Below are positions 44,628 through 52,969 of a DNA stretch of 64,000 nt, piece after piece. Positions within the stretch are counted from its first letter, which is position 1; each line of letters starts with the position of its first letter. Location: assembly GCA_039029315.1 (NCBI GenBank), contig JBCCGK010000028.1:49190-113189 (forward strand), read 5' to 3'. A program made the translations under genes and the position numbers. Origin of the DNA: JBCCCJ01 sp039029315. Its GTDB lineage: Bacteria; Bacteroidota; Bacteroidia; J057. The notes under the pieces are model-generated. The model saw nothing but the letters and a program-made list of their open reading frames with translations. It made no database searches and was not told where the DNA came from.

Positions 44628-44672
44628 TGGACTATTTGTTAAATAGTTTTTGGACCAATAAGGTAGTCCAAT
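44626..44672. promoter_or_regulatory. candidate MocR operator region
   Basis: Perfect 9-base inverted repeat ATTGGACTA (44626-44634) and TAGTCCAAT (44664-44672), with a third half-site TTGGACCA at 44650-44657. The left arm overlaps the MocR start codon, so binding would repress that gene and could switch the divergent PPOX gene. Confidence 0.5.
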
Positions 44673-44713
44673 TATTCTGCAATTTGTGAAAGAAAAATCA
44701 ATTCAACTGAATA

Positions 44714-45343
44714 ATGAACCCGAAAACCAAAGTCAAAAGAGTCCCCAAAAGAGGGCATTATGACAAAGAAACCATCTATCGAATCCTTGATCAGGAATTT
44801 TTCTGTCAGGTTGGATTTGTTCATGAAGGCTATCCTGTGGTGATTCCCACAGGATTTGGGCGACATGAGGATTGGCTATATGTACACGGCTCTACTGCCA
44901 GTCGCATGATCAAGGATATGTCTCAAGGCATCGATGTCTGTATCACCGTTACCAAAGTTACAGGCATCGTTTTGGCCAAGTCAGCCTTCCACCATTCTAT
45001 GAATTATGAATCGGCAGTCGTCTTTGGGAAGGGAGAACTGATCACAGATGAAGTAGAGAAAGATTTCGCGCTCAAAGTCATCTCGGACCACATCATCAAA
45101 GGTCGATGGGAAGAAGCGCGAGAGCCCAATGCCAAAGAATTAAAGGGAACCGCGGTAATCAAAGTTCCGATCTCAGAGGCATCTGCAAAAATCAGAACGG
45201 GAGGGCCAGTTGATGACAAAGCTGATGAGCCATTGCCTATTTGGGCTGGTGTAGTCCAGATCGATCAGGTATATTCTATTCCTGATGAATATCTCAGTCA
45301 AAAAGAAGAGCTGCCAGCTTCTGTGAAGCCCTTTATGACATGA
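44714..45343 (+). CDS. PPOX-family (FMN-binding split barrel) protein
   Basis: A 209-residue split-barrel flavoprotein related to pyridoxamine 5'-phosphate oxidase: FFCQVGFVHEGYPVVIPTGF (first barrel strands), DWLYVHGSTASRMIK, VCITVTKVTGIVLAKSAFHHSMNY and ESAVVFGKGELI. Such proteins bind FMN, F420 or haem; the PdxH-specific C-terminal motif is not seen, so it is not a confident PNPOx. Divergence from a MocR regulator suggests a B6- or flavin-related function. Confidence 0.86.
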   Translation: MNPKTKVKRVPKRGHYDKETIYRILDQEFFCQVGFVHEGYPVVIPTGFGRHEDWLYVHGSTASRMIKDMSQGIDVCITVTKVTGIVLAKSAFHHSMNYESAVVFGKGELITDEVEKDFALKVISDHIIKGRWEEAREPNAKELKGTAVIKVPISEASAKIRTGGPVDDKADEPLPIWAGVVQIDQVYSIPDEYLSQKEELPASVKPFMT

Positions 45344-45499
45344 TGTGCATGGCATAAGGAAGGGGAGGCGACTCTTGAGCCTCGGAGGAATCTCTGTCCC
45401 CGGAACCATCAAGTCCTTCGAGCTCGGTGATGCTTTTGACATTCGTAGAGAATTTGCGTTTCTTCTTTTTCCGAAAAAACGACCGATTCTTCACAAGAC

Positions 45500-46609
45500 A
45501 TGAGCCTCATTTTTCTCTTTGATTATGATGGTGTCCTGACACACAAAAAAGATTTTGTACAATCTATAGCAGATCGATATCAGCTGAATGTGGAGGCCAT
45601 CAGAAGATCCTTCGCACAGTATCTGCAAGCCTGTCTGAGAGGGAAGGGGGATTTGATCCAATTGCTTGAAGGGCAGCTCAACAATATTGGATGGGCAGGG
45701 AGTGCACAAGGATTGTATGATGCGATTTACAAAAAGGACAAACAGCACAATGAGAACATGCTTCAGCTCATTCGGGAGGACATTTTGGATATTTTCCCTG
45801 CTCATCTGGCCACGAATCAGGATTTTCACAGATGTAGAGTATTGGCAATAGAATCAGTGATTCAGGAATTGTTTGTGAAGATCTATTGCTCTGCTGACAT
45901 CGGATATGCCAAGCCAGAACAGCAGTACTTCGAACATATATATGCGGATCTTTTGGAGGAGCAGCCCGATTTGCAGAAAAGGCAATTGGTTTTTATTGAT
46001 GATCAGAAAGACAATGTAGATCAGGCAGCCAGAATTGGACTCACGGCACATCATTTTCAGGATTTGGAAAGGTTTAAGCAGTTTTTAGAAAATCTGTGGG
46101 AGGATCTTCCTTTCCCTATCTTGTCTCATGAACGATTTTCTTTGTCCAGAATGCAAATGTCCCATGCAGAGGGATATTCAGATATCTTGTCAGAAAAAAG
46201 TACATATCATTATTTGACCGCTTCAGGTCCTGTCAATCCTCAGCAAGCCATCCAGAAGATTCGAAAAAATCAGCGGGCATGCAGAAAAGGAAGCAGCCTG
46301 TATTGGTCCATTCTGGGAAATGACGGATCATTCCTGGGATACATCGCAGCCCATAATCTTCAGCAATCAGAAGTTGCCTTGAGCTATGGGATTCATCCTG
46401 CATTCAGGAGGCAGGGCTATGGATCAGCTGCCTTGAAAGTGCTATTGTTCTGGAAAGGATTGACCAACAAACGTATTCAACTGGCTACCCATCTGGACAA
46501 TCATGCTTCCTTCCGACTGCTGTCAAACATGGCTTTATCTTACCAGGGAGTACAAAAGACAAGTATTGGGGACCGCCATGTATTTATTAGACAAGCAATT
46601 CATCCATGA
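45500..46609 (+). CDS. HAD hydrolase-GNAT acetyltransferase fusion
   Basis: A 369-residue two-domain protein. The HAD half (1-195) has motif I FDYDGVLTH with nucleophile Asp8 and Asp10, motif III lysine in GYAKPEQQYF and motif IV VFIDDQKDN. The GNAT half (about 200-369) has the acetyl-CoA loop IHPAFRRQGYGSAAL preceded by SEVALSYG and followed by IQLATHLDNHASFRLL. One polypeptide therefore pairs a phosphatase-like with an acetyltransferase domain. Its ATGA overlap with the downstream metallopeptidase gene (46606) indicates coupled translation. Confidence 0.85.
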   Translation: MSLIFLFDYDGVLTHKKDFVQSIADRYQLNVEAIRRSFAQYLQACLRGKGDLIQLLEGQLNNIGWAGSAQGLYDAIYKKDKQHNENMLQLIREDILDIFPAHLATNQDFHRCRVLAIESVIQELFVKIYCSADIGYAKPEQQYFEHIYADLLEEQPDLQKRQLVFIDDQKDNVDQAARIGLTAHHFQDLERFKQFLENLWEDLPFPILSHERFSLSRMQMSHAEGYSDILSEKSTYHYLTASGPVNPQQAIQKIRKNQRACRKGSSLYWSILGNDGSFLGYIAAHNLQQSEVALSYGIHPAFRRQGYGSAALKVLLFWKGLTNKRIQLATHLDNHASFRLLSNMALSYQGVQKTSIGDRHVFIRQAIHP

Positions 46610-47472
46610 AACAGCCCAGCAGAAGAAATCGCAACATTGGAACAGCCAAACAAGGACATGGCCAATCCAATCGCATGGTCATCCCAGAGGACTATTATAA
46701 GGATCGAAGCTATAAACAGAAGTTTGGCAAACATGTAAAGGTTCAACAAAAGATCCGGGATAAGACATACACCATTGTAGTGGAAGAGACGAGAAACACC
46801 TGTATCCATGCCTGTACCGTAGAGGATATTCTTTTGCTTCTAACATTTCTACCTGAAAAAGATCTGGAAGGGCTAAATCTGATTTTTCTCCGCCAACCCA
46901 AACGAAAAGAAGAACTCATGTCTCCAGTATGGGGTCGCTATGGCTGGTTTCCGATCTATGGCGATGGCATCACGCTGGAAGCACTTGATTACACAAAAAA
47001 GTTATACATGCCCAAACAGCAGACCGTTGAGCGAAAAAAGGAATTCCTCCGCTTACAAAAGGATGGTCATCGATATGAAGAGCAAAAGAGATATTTCGTA
47101 GCTGAGCCTCGTCCTGCCAATGTTCGACATGGACAGTTGTTTCGAACATTTTTGCATGAAATAGGCCATCATGTGGACTGGATGAATCAAGTAGAACGGC
47201 CCATAGAGTTGCTTGTGGATTGGGAAGAGCGAGAAAAACAAGGCATGGATGAAGATCTGGCCTGGCACAGCTATGCTCAGGAAAGTGATGCGATTTATGC
47301 TGCTTACAAGCAAAAATCCATGAAGGCCAAAGAGGATTTTGCCCATCGCTATGCGGAGGAACTAGCTCAGAAATTGAAACAGCAGGACCTGATTCCTTTT
47401 CCTCGACGGCTATCAGCAACATTCATGAACCAGTGGAATCTTCGAATAGAGGATTTTGAGCTTAGCTCCTGA
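46606..47472 (+). CDS. putative zinc metallopeptidase (HEIGHH)
   Basis: A 288-residue cytoplasmic protein. A zinc-peptidase motif FLHEIGHHVDW gives His184, Glu185 and His188 of HExxH, with a candidate third ligand Glu in the helix EDFAHRYAEELAQ downstream. The first half is strongly basic (KQGHGQSNRM, YYKDRSYKQKFGKHVKVQ) and has no recognised domain. It is translationally coupled to the HAD-GNAT fusion. No signal peptide is visible, so an intracellular substrate is likely. The family assignment rests on the motif and spacing only. Confidence 0.72.
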   Translation: MKQPSRRNRNIGTAKQGHGQSNRMVIPEDYYKDRSYKQKFGKHVKVQQKIRDKTYTIVVEETRNTCIHACTVEDILLLLTFLPEKDLEGLNLIFLRQPKRKEELMSPVWGRYGWFPIYGDGITLEALDYTKKLYMPKQQTVERKKEFLRLQKDGHRYEEQKRYFVAEPRPANVRHGQLFRTFLHEIGHHVDWMNQVERPIELLVDWEEREKQGMDEDLAWHSYAQESDAIYAAYKQKSMKAKEDFAHRYAEELAQKLKQQDLIPFPRRLSATFMNQWNLRIEDFELSS

Positions 47473-47543
47473 AAGAGAAATGCCATGCACAACTCTCATA
47501 TTCCCGGATTTTCTTCTAACTTGAGCAAACAAAATTCTGGACT

Positions 47544-48296
47544 ATGTACAAATCAAGATCAATTCTTCTTCTCATTCTCTCTGCTTTCCTAAGCAAGGTA
47601 TCTATAGGACAAGAAGCCTCCCTCTTCGAAAAAGCAGGCTATACCTCCCTCTTCAACGGGAAAGATCTCGCAGGCTGGAAGATCCCGGAAGGCGACAATG
47701 GCCACTGGTCCGTGATCGAAGGCGTGATCGACTATGATGCACGCTCTGAGGCAGAAGGAGACAAGAATCTCTGGACAGAGAAGGAATATACGGATTTCAG
47801 CCTGCACATTGAGTGGCGGTTCAAGGGCTATGGAGATCATTTGTTTCCACTGCCTCATATCTTACCTAGTGGGGAATATGCACAGGACGAAGAGGGAAAT
47901 ACCATTCGAAAAATGGGTCCAAATTCTGATTCTGGTATTCTGCTCAAAGGAGTAGGTCAAACGAATCTTTGGTGTTGGGCAGTTGGTTCAGGAGAACTAT
48001 GGTCGGTGCGAATTAACAAAGAGCTTGCGGCAGAAGTCCGGGCAGGAGCCGTCCCCCTCGAACATGCAGACAGACCTGTAGGCCAATGGAATGCTTTTGA
48101 TATCCTTGTTGAAGGAGAGACCATTACCATCGTCAACAATGGGATTGTTGTGATCGATCATGCCCACTATCCTGGATTGGATGTCAAGGGCCGAATAGGG
48201 CTGCAACATCATGGCGGGATCAATCCCAAGACCGGCAAACTACGTGGTGCATCCAGCCTGGTTCAGTTCAGGAATATTTGGATACAGGAAATGTAA
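47544..48296 (+). CDS. secreted DUF1080 (3-keto-disaccharide hydrolase-like) protein
   Basis: A 250-residue exported protein (signal SILLLILSAFLSKVSIGQ) with a DUF1080 lectin-like jelly-roll: YTSLFNGKDLAGWKIPEG, HWSVIEGVIDYDARSE, FSLHIEWRFKG, SDSGILLKG and the C-terminal VKGRIGLQHHGG. Some members hydrolyse 3-keto-disaccharides or bind glycans. The Tat-dependent glycosidase-like gene starts 16 bases later, so the two probably act together on one exported-side carbohydrate. Confidence 0.88.
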   Translation: MYKSRSILLLILSAFLSKVSIGQEASLFEKAGYTSLFNGKDLAGWKIPEGDNGHWSVIEGVIDYDARSEAEGDKNLWTEKEYTDFSLHIEWRFKGYGDHLFPLPHILPSGEYAQDEEGNTIRKMGPNSDSGILLKGVGQTNLWCWAVGSGELWSVRINKELAAEVRAGAVPLEHADRPVGQWNAFDILVEGETITIVNNGIVVIDHAHYPGLDVKGRIGLQHHGGINPKTGKLRGASSLVQFRNIWIQEM

Positions 48297-48312
48297 CAGA
48301 AAAACAAAGGGC

Positions 48313-49482
48313 ATGATGCATAAGAATAGTCGTAGACACTTTCTGACAGCTTCGGCTGGTCTGGCAGGTGGGATGTTATTCGTTCCTGATACTTTTTTTC
48401 TGAATCAAATCTCTTCCATTTTTACCAAGGAAAAGACATACTTTAGACTTGAGAAACGGAAAGGACATTGGTGGTTTATCACACCAGCGGGTACCCCCTT
48501 TTTTTCTATCGGACTCAACCATATTGATCCAGCTACGCTCCGATATCCAGAAAATATCCATATCTGGCGCGAGAAATATCAGGGCAGTAATCTGACTTGG
48601 ATCAAGAAATCTGTGGCACCCAATCTGAAGAAATGGGGATTCAATTCTGTGGGCTGGGTACAGGAGGTAACTGTGAGGCAGTGGGCACATTCCCGATCAT
48701 TTACATTCGAAGAATACCAGGCACTGGACATGCCCTATTGTCATATGCTGCCATTTACCCAGATGCACCAATGGGAGCAACACACCAGAAACATGGATTT
48801 CTTTAGCAAGGAATGGGAGGAATGGTGTGAGTATGTTGCCAGATCCAATTGTGCCGAATTGAGTGAAGATCCCAACCTCATTGGATATTTCTACAGTGAT
48901 TGCCCAACCTGGATACACAACAGACCACACAACGAATGGCGCAATCCGGTTTTTGATCCCGAGCAACTGAAGACAGAAACTGGGCGACAAGAACTATCCC
49001 GGATGGCAAAGCAGTACTACAAAACTACGCATGATGCCATTCGTCGCTATGATCCCCATCACCTGATTTTGGGTGATCGCTATGAAGCCAATGCCCCTAT
49101 CGCTATGGAAGTGATAGATGCGGCTCTTCCTTATGTGGATGTGCTGTCCTTTCAGGATTTTCGCGACCCTGTCAATCAGTTGGCTGATTGGCACAAAAAA
49201 ACCGGGAAACCTGTTCTCCTGGCAGATGCTGCAAGAATGAAATGGCAAACCAAAGCCGGAGAGTTCACCCATAATAATGGGGAATGGTATGCGGAAACAC
49301 TCGCTCAACTTCATCAAAGTCCTGGTTGTGTGGGATTTCATTTGTGTGGCGCCTATCAGCGAAACAAAGCCAGGAGATATGGATTGTTGGATGAACAGGA
49401 GCGAGAAGATGAGAAAAATGTGCCATTGATTCAGGCTGCAAATGAAAAGGTCCATCAATGGATGATTCAAAACAAGCCCTGA
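48313..49482 (+). CDS. Tat-exported glycoside hydrolase-like protein
   Basis: A 389-residue protein with a Tat signal (SRRHFLTASAGLAGGMLF). The mature part resembles an agarase-type (beta/alpha)8 glycosidase: GHWWFITPAGTPFFSIGLNH, WGFNSVGWVQEV, a possible acid/base region LIGYFYSDCPTW and a possible nucleophile region VDVLSFQDFRD. No family number can be assigned from the sequence alone. The ATG at 48313 is chosen so that the twin arginine lies near the N-terminus; a longer in-frame reading overlaps the DUF1080 gene. It pairs with that gene. Confidence 0.8.
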   Translation: MMHKNSRRHFLTASAGLAGGMLFVPDTFFLNQISSIFTKEKTYFRLEKRKGHWWFITPAGTPFFSIGLNHIDPATLRYPENIHIWREKYQGSNLTWIKKSVAPNLKKWGFNSVGWVQEVTVRQWAHSRSFTFEEYQALDMPYCHMLPFTQMHQWEQHTRNMDFFSKEWEEWCEYVARSNCAELSEDPNLIGYFYSDCPTWIHNRPHNEWRNPVFDPEQLKTETGRQELSRMAKQYYKTTHDAIRRYDPHHLILGDRYEANAPIAMEVIDAALPYVDVLSFQDFRDPVNQLADWHKKTGKPVLLADAARMKWQTKAGEFTHNNGEWYAETLAQLHQSPGCVGFHLCGAYQRNKARRYGLLDEQEREDEKNVPLIQAANEKVHQWMIQNKP

Positions 49483-49516
49483 TCAAATCACTTCTCACTC
49501 TATCCTTTTTCTCCTT

Positions 49517-50257
49517 ATGCCCTTCCCTTCCCCTGATCTCCCGATTCCTTCTATCACAACGGAGCAAATGATCGAGGTGGATCGCCTCATGATTGAGGTA
49601 TACCATATCGAACTGATACAAATGATGGAGAACGCCGGTCGATGTCTTGCCTTGGTTGCCAAAGAGCAATTTTTGCAGGGAAATCCGAGGGGCAAGCAGA
49701 TTGTCATCCTTGCAGGAACTGGTGGCAATGGTGGAGGGGCATTGGTGGCAGGCAGAAGACTTAAGACATGGGGTACGGAAGTCTCTGTGTGCATTACGCA
49801 TCCAGCGCGTATGACCCCCATCCCAGCCCATCAACTGGACATTCTCCACCGAATGAAGATCCCGATTGTCTCATTGGATACTCTGAAAAAGAAAAAAGAA
49901 GTGGTTGATCTCATCCTGGACGGCATCATCGGTTACAGTCTCTCAGGTGCGCCAAGAGGAATCGCCAGGGACATGATCCACTGGGCAAATGCACAGAAAG
50001 CCTCAACTCTGTCCCTGGATACCCCCTCGGGGATTAGTTTGACAACTGGGCAGCAATATGATCCGACCATCAAAGCCGAAGCGACCTTAACACTTGCCTT
50101 GCCCAAAGTTGGGCTGTTTCATGAAAAAATATTGCCTTTCCGTGGGACATTATTGTTGGGTGATATCAGCGTTCCTCCTGAATTATATGCGTCTCCTTCT
50201 CTCCAGTTAAAGGTAGGCCCACTCTTTGCCAGGAGTGATATCCTTAGTCTGATTTGA
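49517..50257 (+). CDS. YjeF N-terminal domain protein (NAD(P)HX epimerase-like)
   Basis: A 246-residue protein matching NAD(P)H-hydrate epimerase: TTEQMIEVDRLMIEVY, QMMENAGRCLA, then the loop LAGTGGNGGGALVAGRRL, DGIIGYSLSGAPRG and LSLDTPSGISLTTGQQ. Canonical enzymes have NNGGDG in the loop; here it is GNGGGA, so the usual Asp is missing. The fused dehydratase (YjeF C-terminal) domain is absent. It could still repair NAD(P)HX or belong to a divergent subgroup with another ligand. It follows the glycosidase-like gene by 34 bases and precedes a D-aminoacylase gene by 31. Confidence 0.78.
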   Translation: MPFPSPDLPIPSITTEQMIEVDRLMIEVYHIELIQMMENAGRCLALVAKEQFLQGNPRGKQIVILAGTGGNGGGALVAGRRLKTWGTEVSVCITHPARMTPIPAHQLDILHRMKIPIVSLDTLKKKKEVVDLILDGIIGYSLSGAPRGIARDMIHWANAQKASTLSLDTPSGISLTTGQQYDPTIKAEATLTLALPKVGLFHEKILPFRGTLLLGDISVPPELYASPSLQLKVGPLFARSDILSLI

Positions 50258-50288
50258 GCAATTGGCAGACAATCAGTAATTTTCCTGT

Positions 50289-51905
50289 ATGCGAAATCAT
50301 CTCTTGCTTGTATGGCTGATAGGGAGTTCTCTCTTTGTTGGTTGCCAATCCAAGGCACCTGATCAGGAAGAAAAGCTGTCAGTGGAAGTGGTTCGGGAAA
50401 TCATCTCTGTCCAAACAGATCCATTTGGAGAGATCTTGTCTGAGTATGAATCCTTTGATTTACTGATTCAGGGAGGCTTGATCATCGATGGGAGCGGGCA
50501 AAAGGGATTTTTAGGAGATATTCTGATTGTCAAGGATCGGATCGTATATGTCGGCCCGACCGATGAGCGGAAGATTCAGGTAAACAAGCGAATTGATGCT
50601 GCGGGCAAAATCGTCAGTCCAGGCTTCATCGATGCCCATGCACATGGAGATCCGGTGCGGCAGCCAGCTTTCCGCAATTTCCTGTCGATGGGTGTCACCA
50701 CTATTGTTTTGGGGCAAGACGGGAGAAGTACCCCCAGACGAGATCTGGCTCCCTGGATGAGGGAAGTCGAATACAAAAGACCCGGCCCGAACATTGCTAC
50801 TTTTGTTGGCCATGGAACCTTGCGCGAGATGAGTGGGGTGGGGTTCAAGCGAGATCCCGGAAACGGTCTGGAAAAGATGAAGCAACAATTGGCCAATGGT
50901 CTGGAAGCAGGCGCCTGGGGCATGACAACAGGTCTGGAATATACACCTGGAATGTATGCCGGGGAAGAAGAGCTGCAAGCCCTGGCCAAAGTGGTCGGCG
51001 AACATGGTGGGATGATCATGAGTCATATTCGCAATGAGGATGATGATCAATTGATCGCTTCACTGGATGAGCTTCTGCGGCAAGGTACACATTGCCCGGT
51101 TCATGTATCGCATATGAAATCTGTCTATGGCAAAGGACCAGAGCGGGCAGAACAAATCCTTATCCGTCTGGCAGAAGCTCGCCAAACTGGGATACAGGTT
51201 ACGGCTGATATTTATCCTTATGCGGCAAGCTTTACAGGAATTGGAATTGTGTTCCCTTCCTGGGCGCGTCCGCCACACAACTATAGTGAAGTGAGGAGAC
51301 TCAAGCAGGCACAACTGGAGAATTATCTTCGGGAGCGAGTCATCAAGCGAAATGGTCCTGAATCGACCTTGTTTGGTACAGCTCCCTATGCTGGAAAAAC
51401 TCTCGCGCAAGTCGCTCAGGAAAAAGGCAAACCCTTCGAGAAGGTCTTGATGGAAGACATCGGTCCAAGAGGGGCTTCGGCTGCTTATTTTGTGATGGAC
51501 GAAGTCCTGCAACAACACTTGCTGAGAGATTCCTCGGTGATGGTAGGGTCTGATGGCAGTCCAAGCATGCGACATCCCAGAGGCTATGGCAGTTTTGCCA
51601 AGATCATTGAGACCTATGTCAGGCAAGAAGGACTTTTCACTCTGGAAGAAGCCATTTGGAAAATGACCTCCCTCCCTGCTCGAACCATTGGATTTGAAAA
51701 TCGAGGTCGAATAGCTCCAGATTATTTCGCAGATCTACTGATCTTTCAGACAGAAGAGATCCGTGCCACAGCCAGCTTTCCCAATCCGCATCGACTAGCA
51801 GAAGGCTTCGATTACATCATTGTGAATGGAAACATCGCCAAAGAAGGTGCCAAATGGTCCTCTTTCCGAAGCGGAAAAATGCTAAAAAAACCTGTCAGAC
51901 TTTGA
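50289..51905 (+). CDS. exported D-aminoacylase / N-acyl-D-amino-acid deacylase family lipoprotein
   Basis: A 538-residue amidohydrolase with a lipoprotein signal (LLVWLIGSSLFVGC, Cys19). The metal-dependent barrel shows FIDAHAHGDP, TTIVLGQDG, MSHIRNEDD, HVSHMKSVYGKG and VGSDGSPSMRHPRGYG. The family cleaves N-acyl-D-amino acids or D-amino acid-containing peptides and dihydro-pyrimidine-like bonds. Periplasmic placement would suit recycling of D-amino acids from cell walls or prey. Its stop codon overlaps the convergent oxidoreductase gene by 11 bases. Confidence 0.88.
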   Translation: MRNHLLLVWLIGSSLFVGCQSKAPDQEEKLSVEVVREIISVQTDPFGEILSEYESFDLLIQGGLIIDGSGQKGFLGDILIVKDRIVYVGPTDERKIQVNKRIDAAGKIVSPGFIDAHAHGDPVRQPAFRNFLSMGVTTIVLGQDGRSTPRRDLAPWMREVEYKRPGPNIATFVGHGTLREMSGVGFKRDPGNGLEKMKQQLANGLEAGAWGMTTGLEYTPGMYAGEEELQALAKVVGEHGGMIMSHIRNEDDDQLIASLDELLRQGTHCPVHVSHMKSVYGKGPERAEQILIRLAEARQTGIQVTADIYPYAASFTGIGIVFPSWARPPHNYSEVRRLKQAQLENYLRERVIKRNGPESTLFGTAPYAGKTLAQVAQEKGKPFEKVLMEDIGPRGASAAYFVMDEVLQQHLLRDSSVMVGSDGSPSMRHPRGYGSFAKIIETYVRQEGLFTLEEAIWKMTSLPARTIGFENRGRIAPDYFADLLIFQTEEIRATASFPNPHRLAEGFDYIIVNGNIAKEGAKWSSFRSGKMLKKPVRL

Positions 51906-52887
51906 GGACGAGTTTCCCCTTTTTGTTGCCATTGAACAATCGAAGCATGACATCTGGAAAGTTCTCAATGCCTTCATAGATGTCTTCTTTGCTTTTGAGT
52001 TTGCCTTGGGCAATCCAGCCTCCCATCTCCATGGCTGCAGCTATATATTGATCAGCATAGTCGAATACAATAATGCCTTCCATGCGTGCCCGGTTCACCA
52101 ACAAGGAGAGGTAATTGCTTGGACCCTCCACGGGTGTGGTGTTGTTATATTGAGAAATGGCTCCGCAAATAATGATTCTGGCCCTCAGATTGATTCTGGT
52201 GAGGGCTATGTTTAGAATATCTCCTCCTACATTGTCAAAGTAAATGTCCACGCCATTGGGGCAGTGTTCCCTGATGCCTGCTTTGACAGATTCATTTTTG
52301 TAATCGATTGCCGCATCATATCCAAGTTCATTCACCAGATAGGCACATTTTTCAGGACCTCCAGCGATTCCTACTGCTCTACATCCTTTGATTTTGGCGA
52401 TTTGCCCAACGACACTGCCGACAGCACCAGCTGCACCAGAGACCAGGACAGTCTCTCCTTCTTTGGGTTGGCCGACATCCAGCAACCCAAAATAACCAGT
52501 CAATCCGGCTATCCCGAGGGTTCCCAGATAAGTTGGCAGCCCAATAAAGGAGGTGTCGACTTTCACAAGGTGTTTTCCCTTGCTTAGCCAATAAGCCTGT
52601 ACGCCTCCTGATCCAGTAACCTTGTCTCCCGGCTTGAATTTGGGATCATTGGATTCGACCACCTCTCCGGCAGTTCCGGCACGCATGACTTCTCCGATTT
52701 GTACGGGACGAATATAGGATCGGGCATCGTTCATCCAGCCACGCATAGCAGGATCGAGCGAGATATATTCTGTTTTGATGAGGACTTCTCCTTCTCCTGG
52801 TGTGGGGATGGGATGGGTTTCAAAGGACCAGTCAGAAGCTTTGGGTAATCCAACGGGACGGGCAGCGAGTTTGAACTGAGGATTCAT
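51895..52887 (-). CDS. NADP-dependent medium-chain oxidoreductase (leukotriene B4 dehydrogenase-like)
   Basis: A 330-residue zinc-independent MDR enzyme of the prostaglandin/alkenal reductase type. The hallmark is SLDPAMRGWMNDARSY; the Rossmann loop is VSGAAGAVGSVVGQIAK, followed by the NADP region GIAGGPEKCAYLV and FDNVGGDILNIAL. It reduces the double bond of alkenals or enones with NADPH, probably detoxifying lipid peroxidation products. It converges on the D-aminoacylase gene. Confidence 0.92.
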   Translation of the reverse strand: MNPQFKLAARPVGLPKASDWSFETHPIPTPGEGEVLIKTEYISLDPAMRGWMNDARSYIRPVQIGEVMRAGTAGEVVESNDPKFKPGDKVTGSGGVQAYWLSKGKHLVKVDTSFIGLPTYLGTLGIAGLTGYFGLLDVGQPKEGETVLVSGAAGAVGSVVGQIAKIKGCRAVGIAGGPEKCAYLVNELGYDAAIDYKNESVKAGIREHCPNGVDIYFDNVGGDILNIALTRINLRARIIICGAISQYNNTTPVEGPSNYLSLLVNRARMEGIIVFDYADQYIAAAMEMGGWIAQGKLKSKEDIYEGIENFPDVMLRLFNGNKKGKLVLKV

Positions 52888-52892
52888 ATGAA

Positions 52893-52969
52893 ATAGTCAA
52901 TGGTCGGTGATCCACGGCCGATGGTCCATGATCTTGCACATTCCGTATTGACCGTGGACGATTGACTAT
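52893..52969. repeat. imperfect inverted repeat around the oxidoreductase promoter
   Basis: 9-base arms ATAGTCAAT (52893-52901) and ATTGACTAT (52961-52969) with further matches just inside (CCACGG/CCGTGG). It spans the gap between the oxidoreductase start and the stop of the Uma2 remnant. It resembles the simple 'gtcaatggtcc' type of intergenic repeat. Confidence 0.35.
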
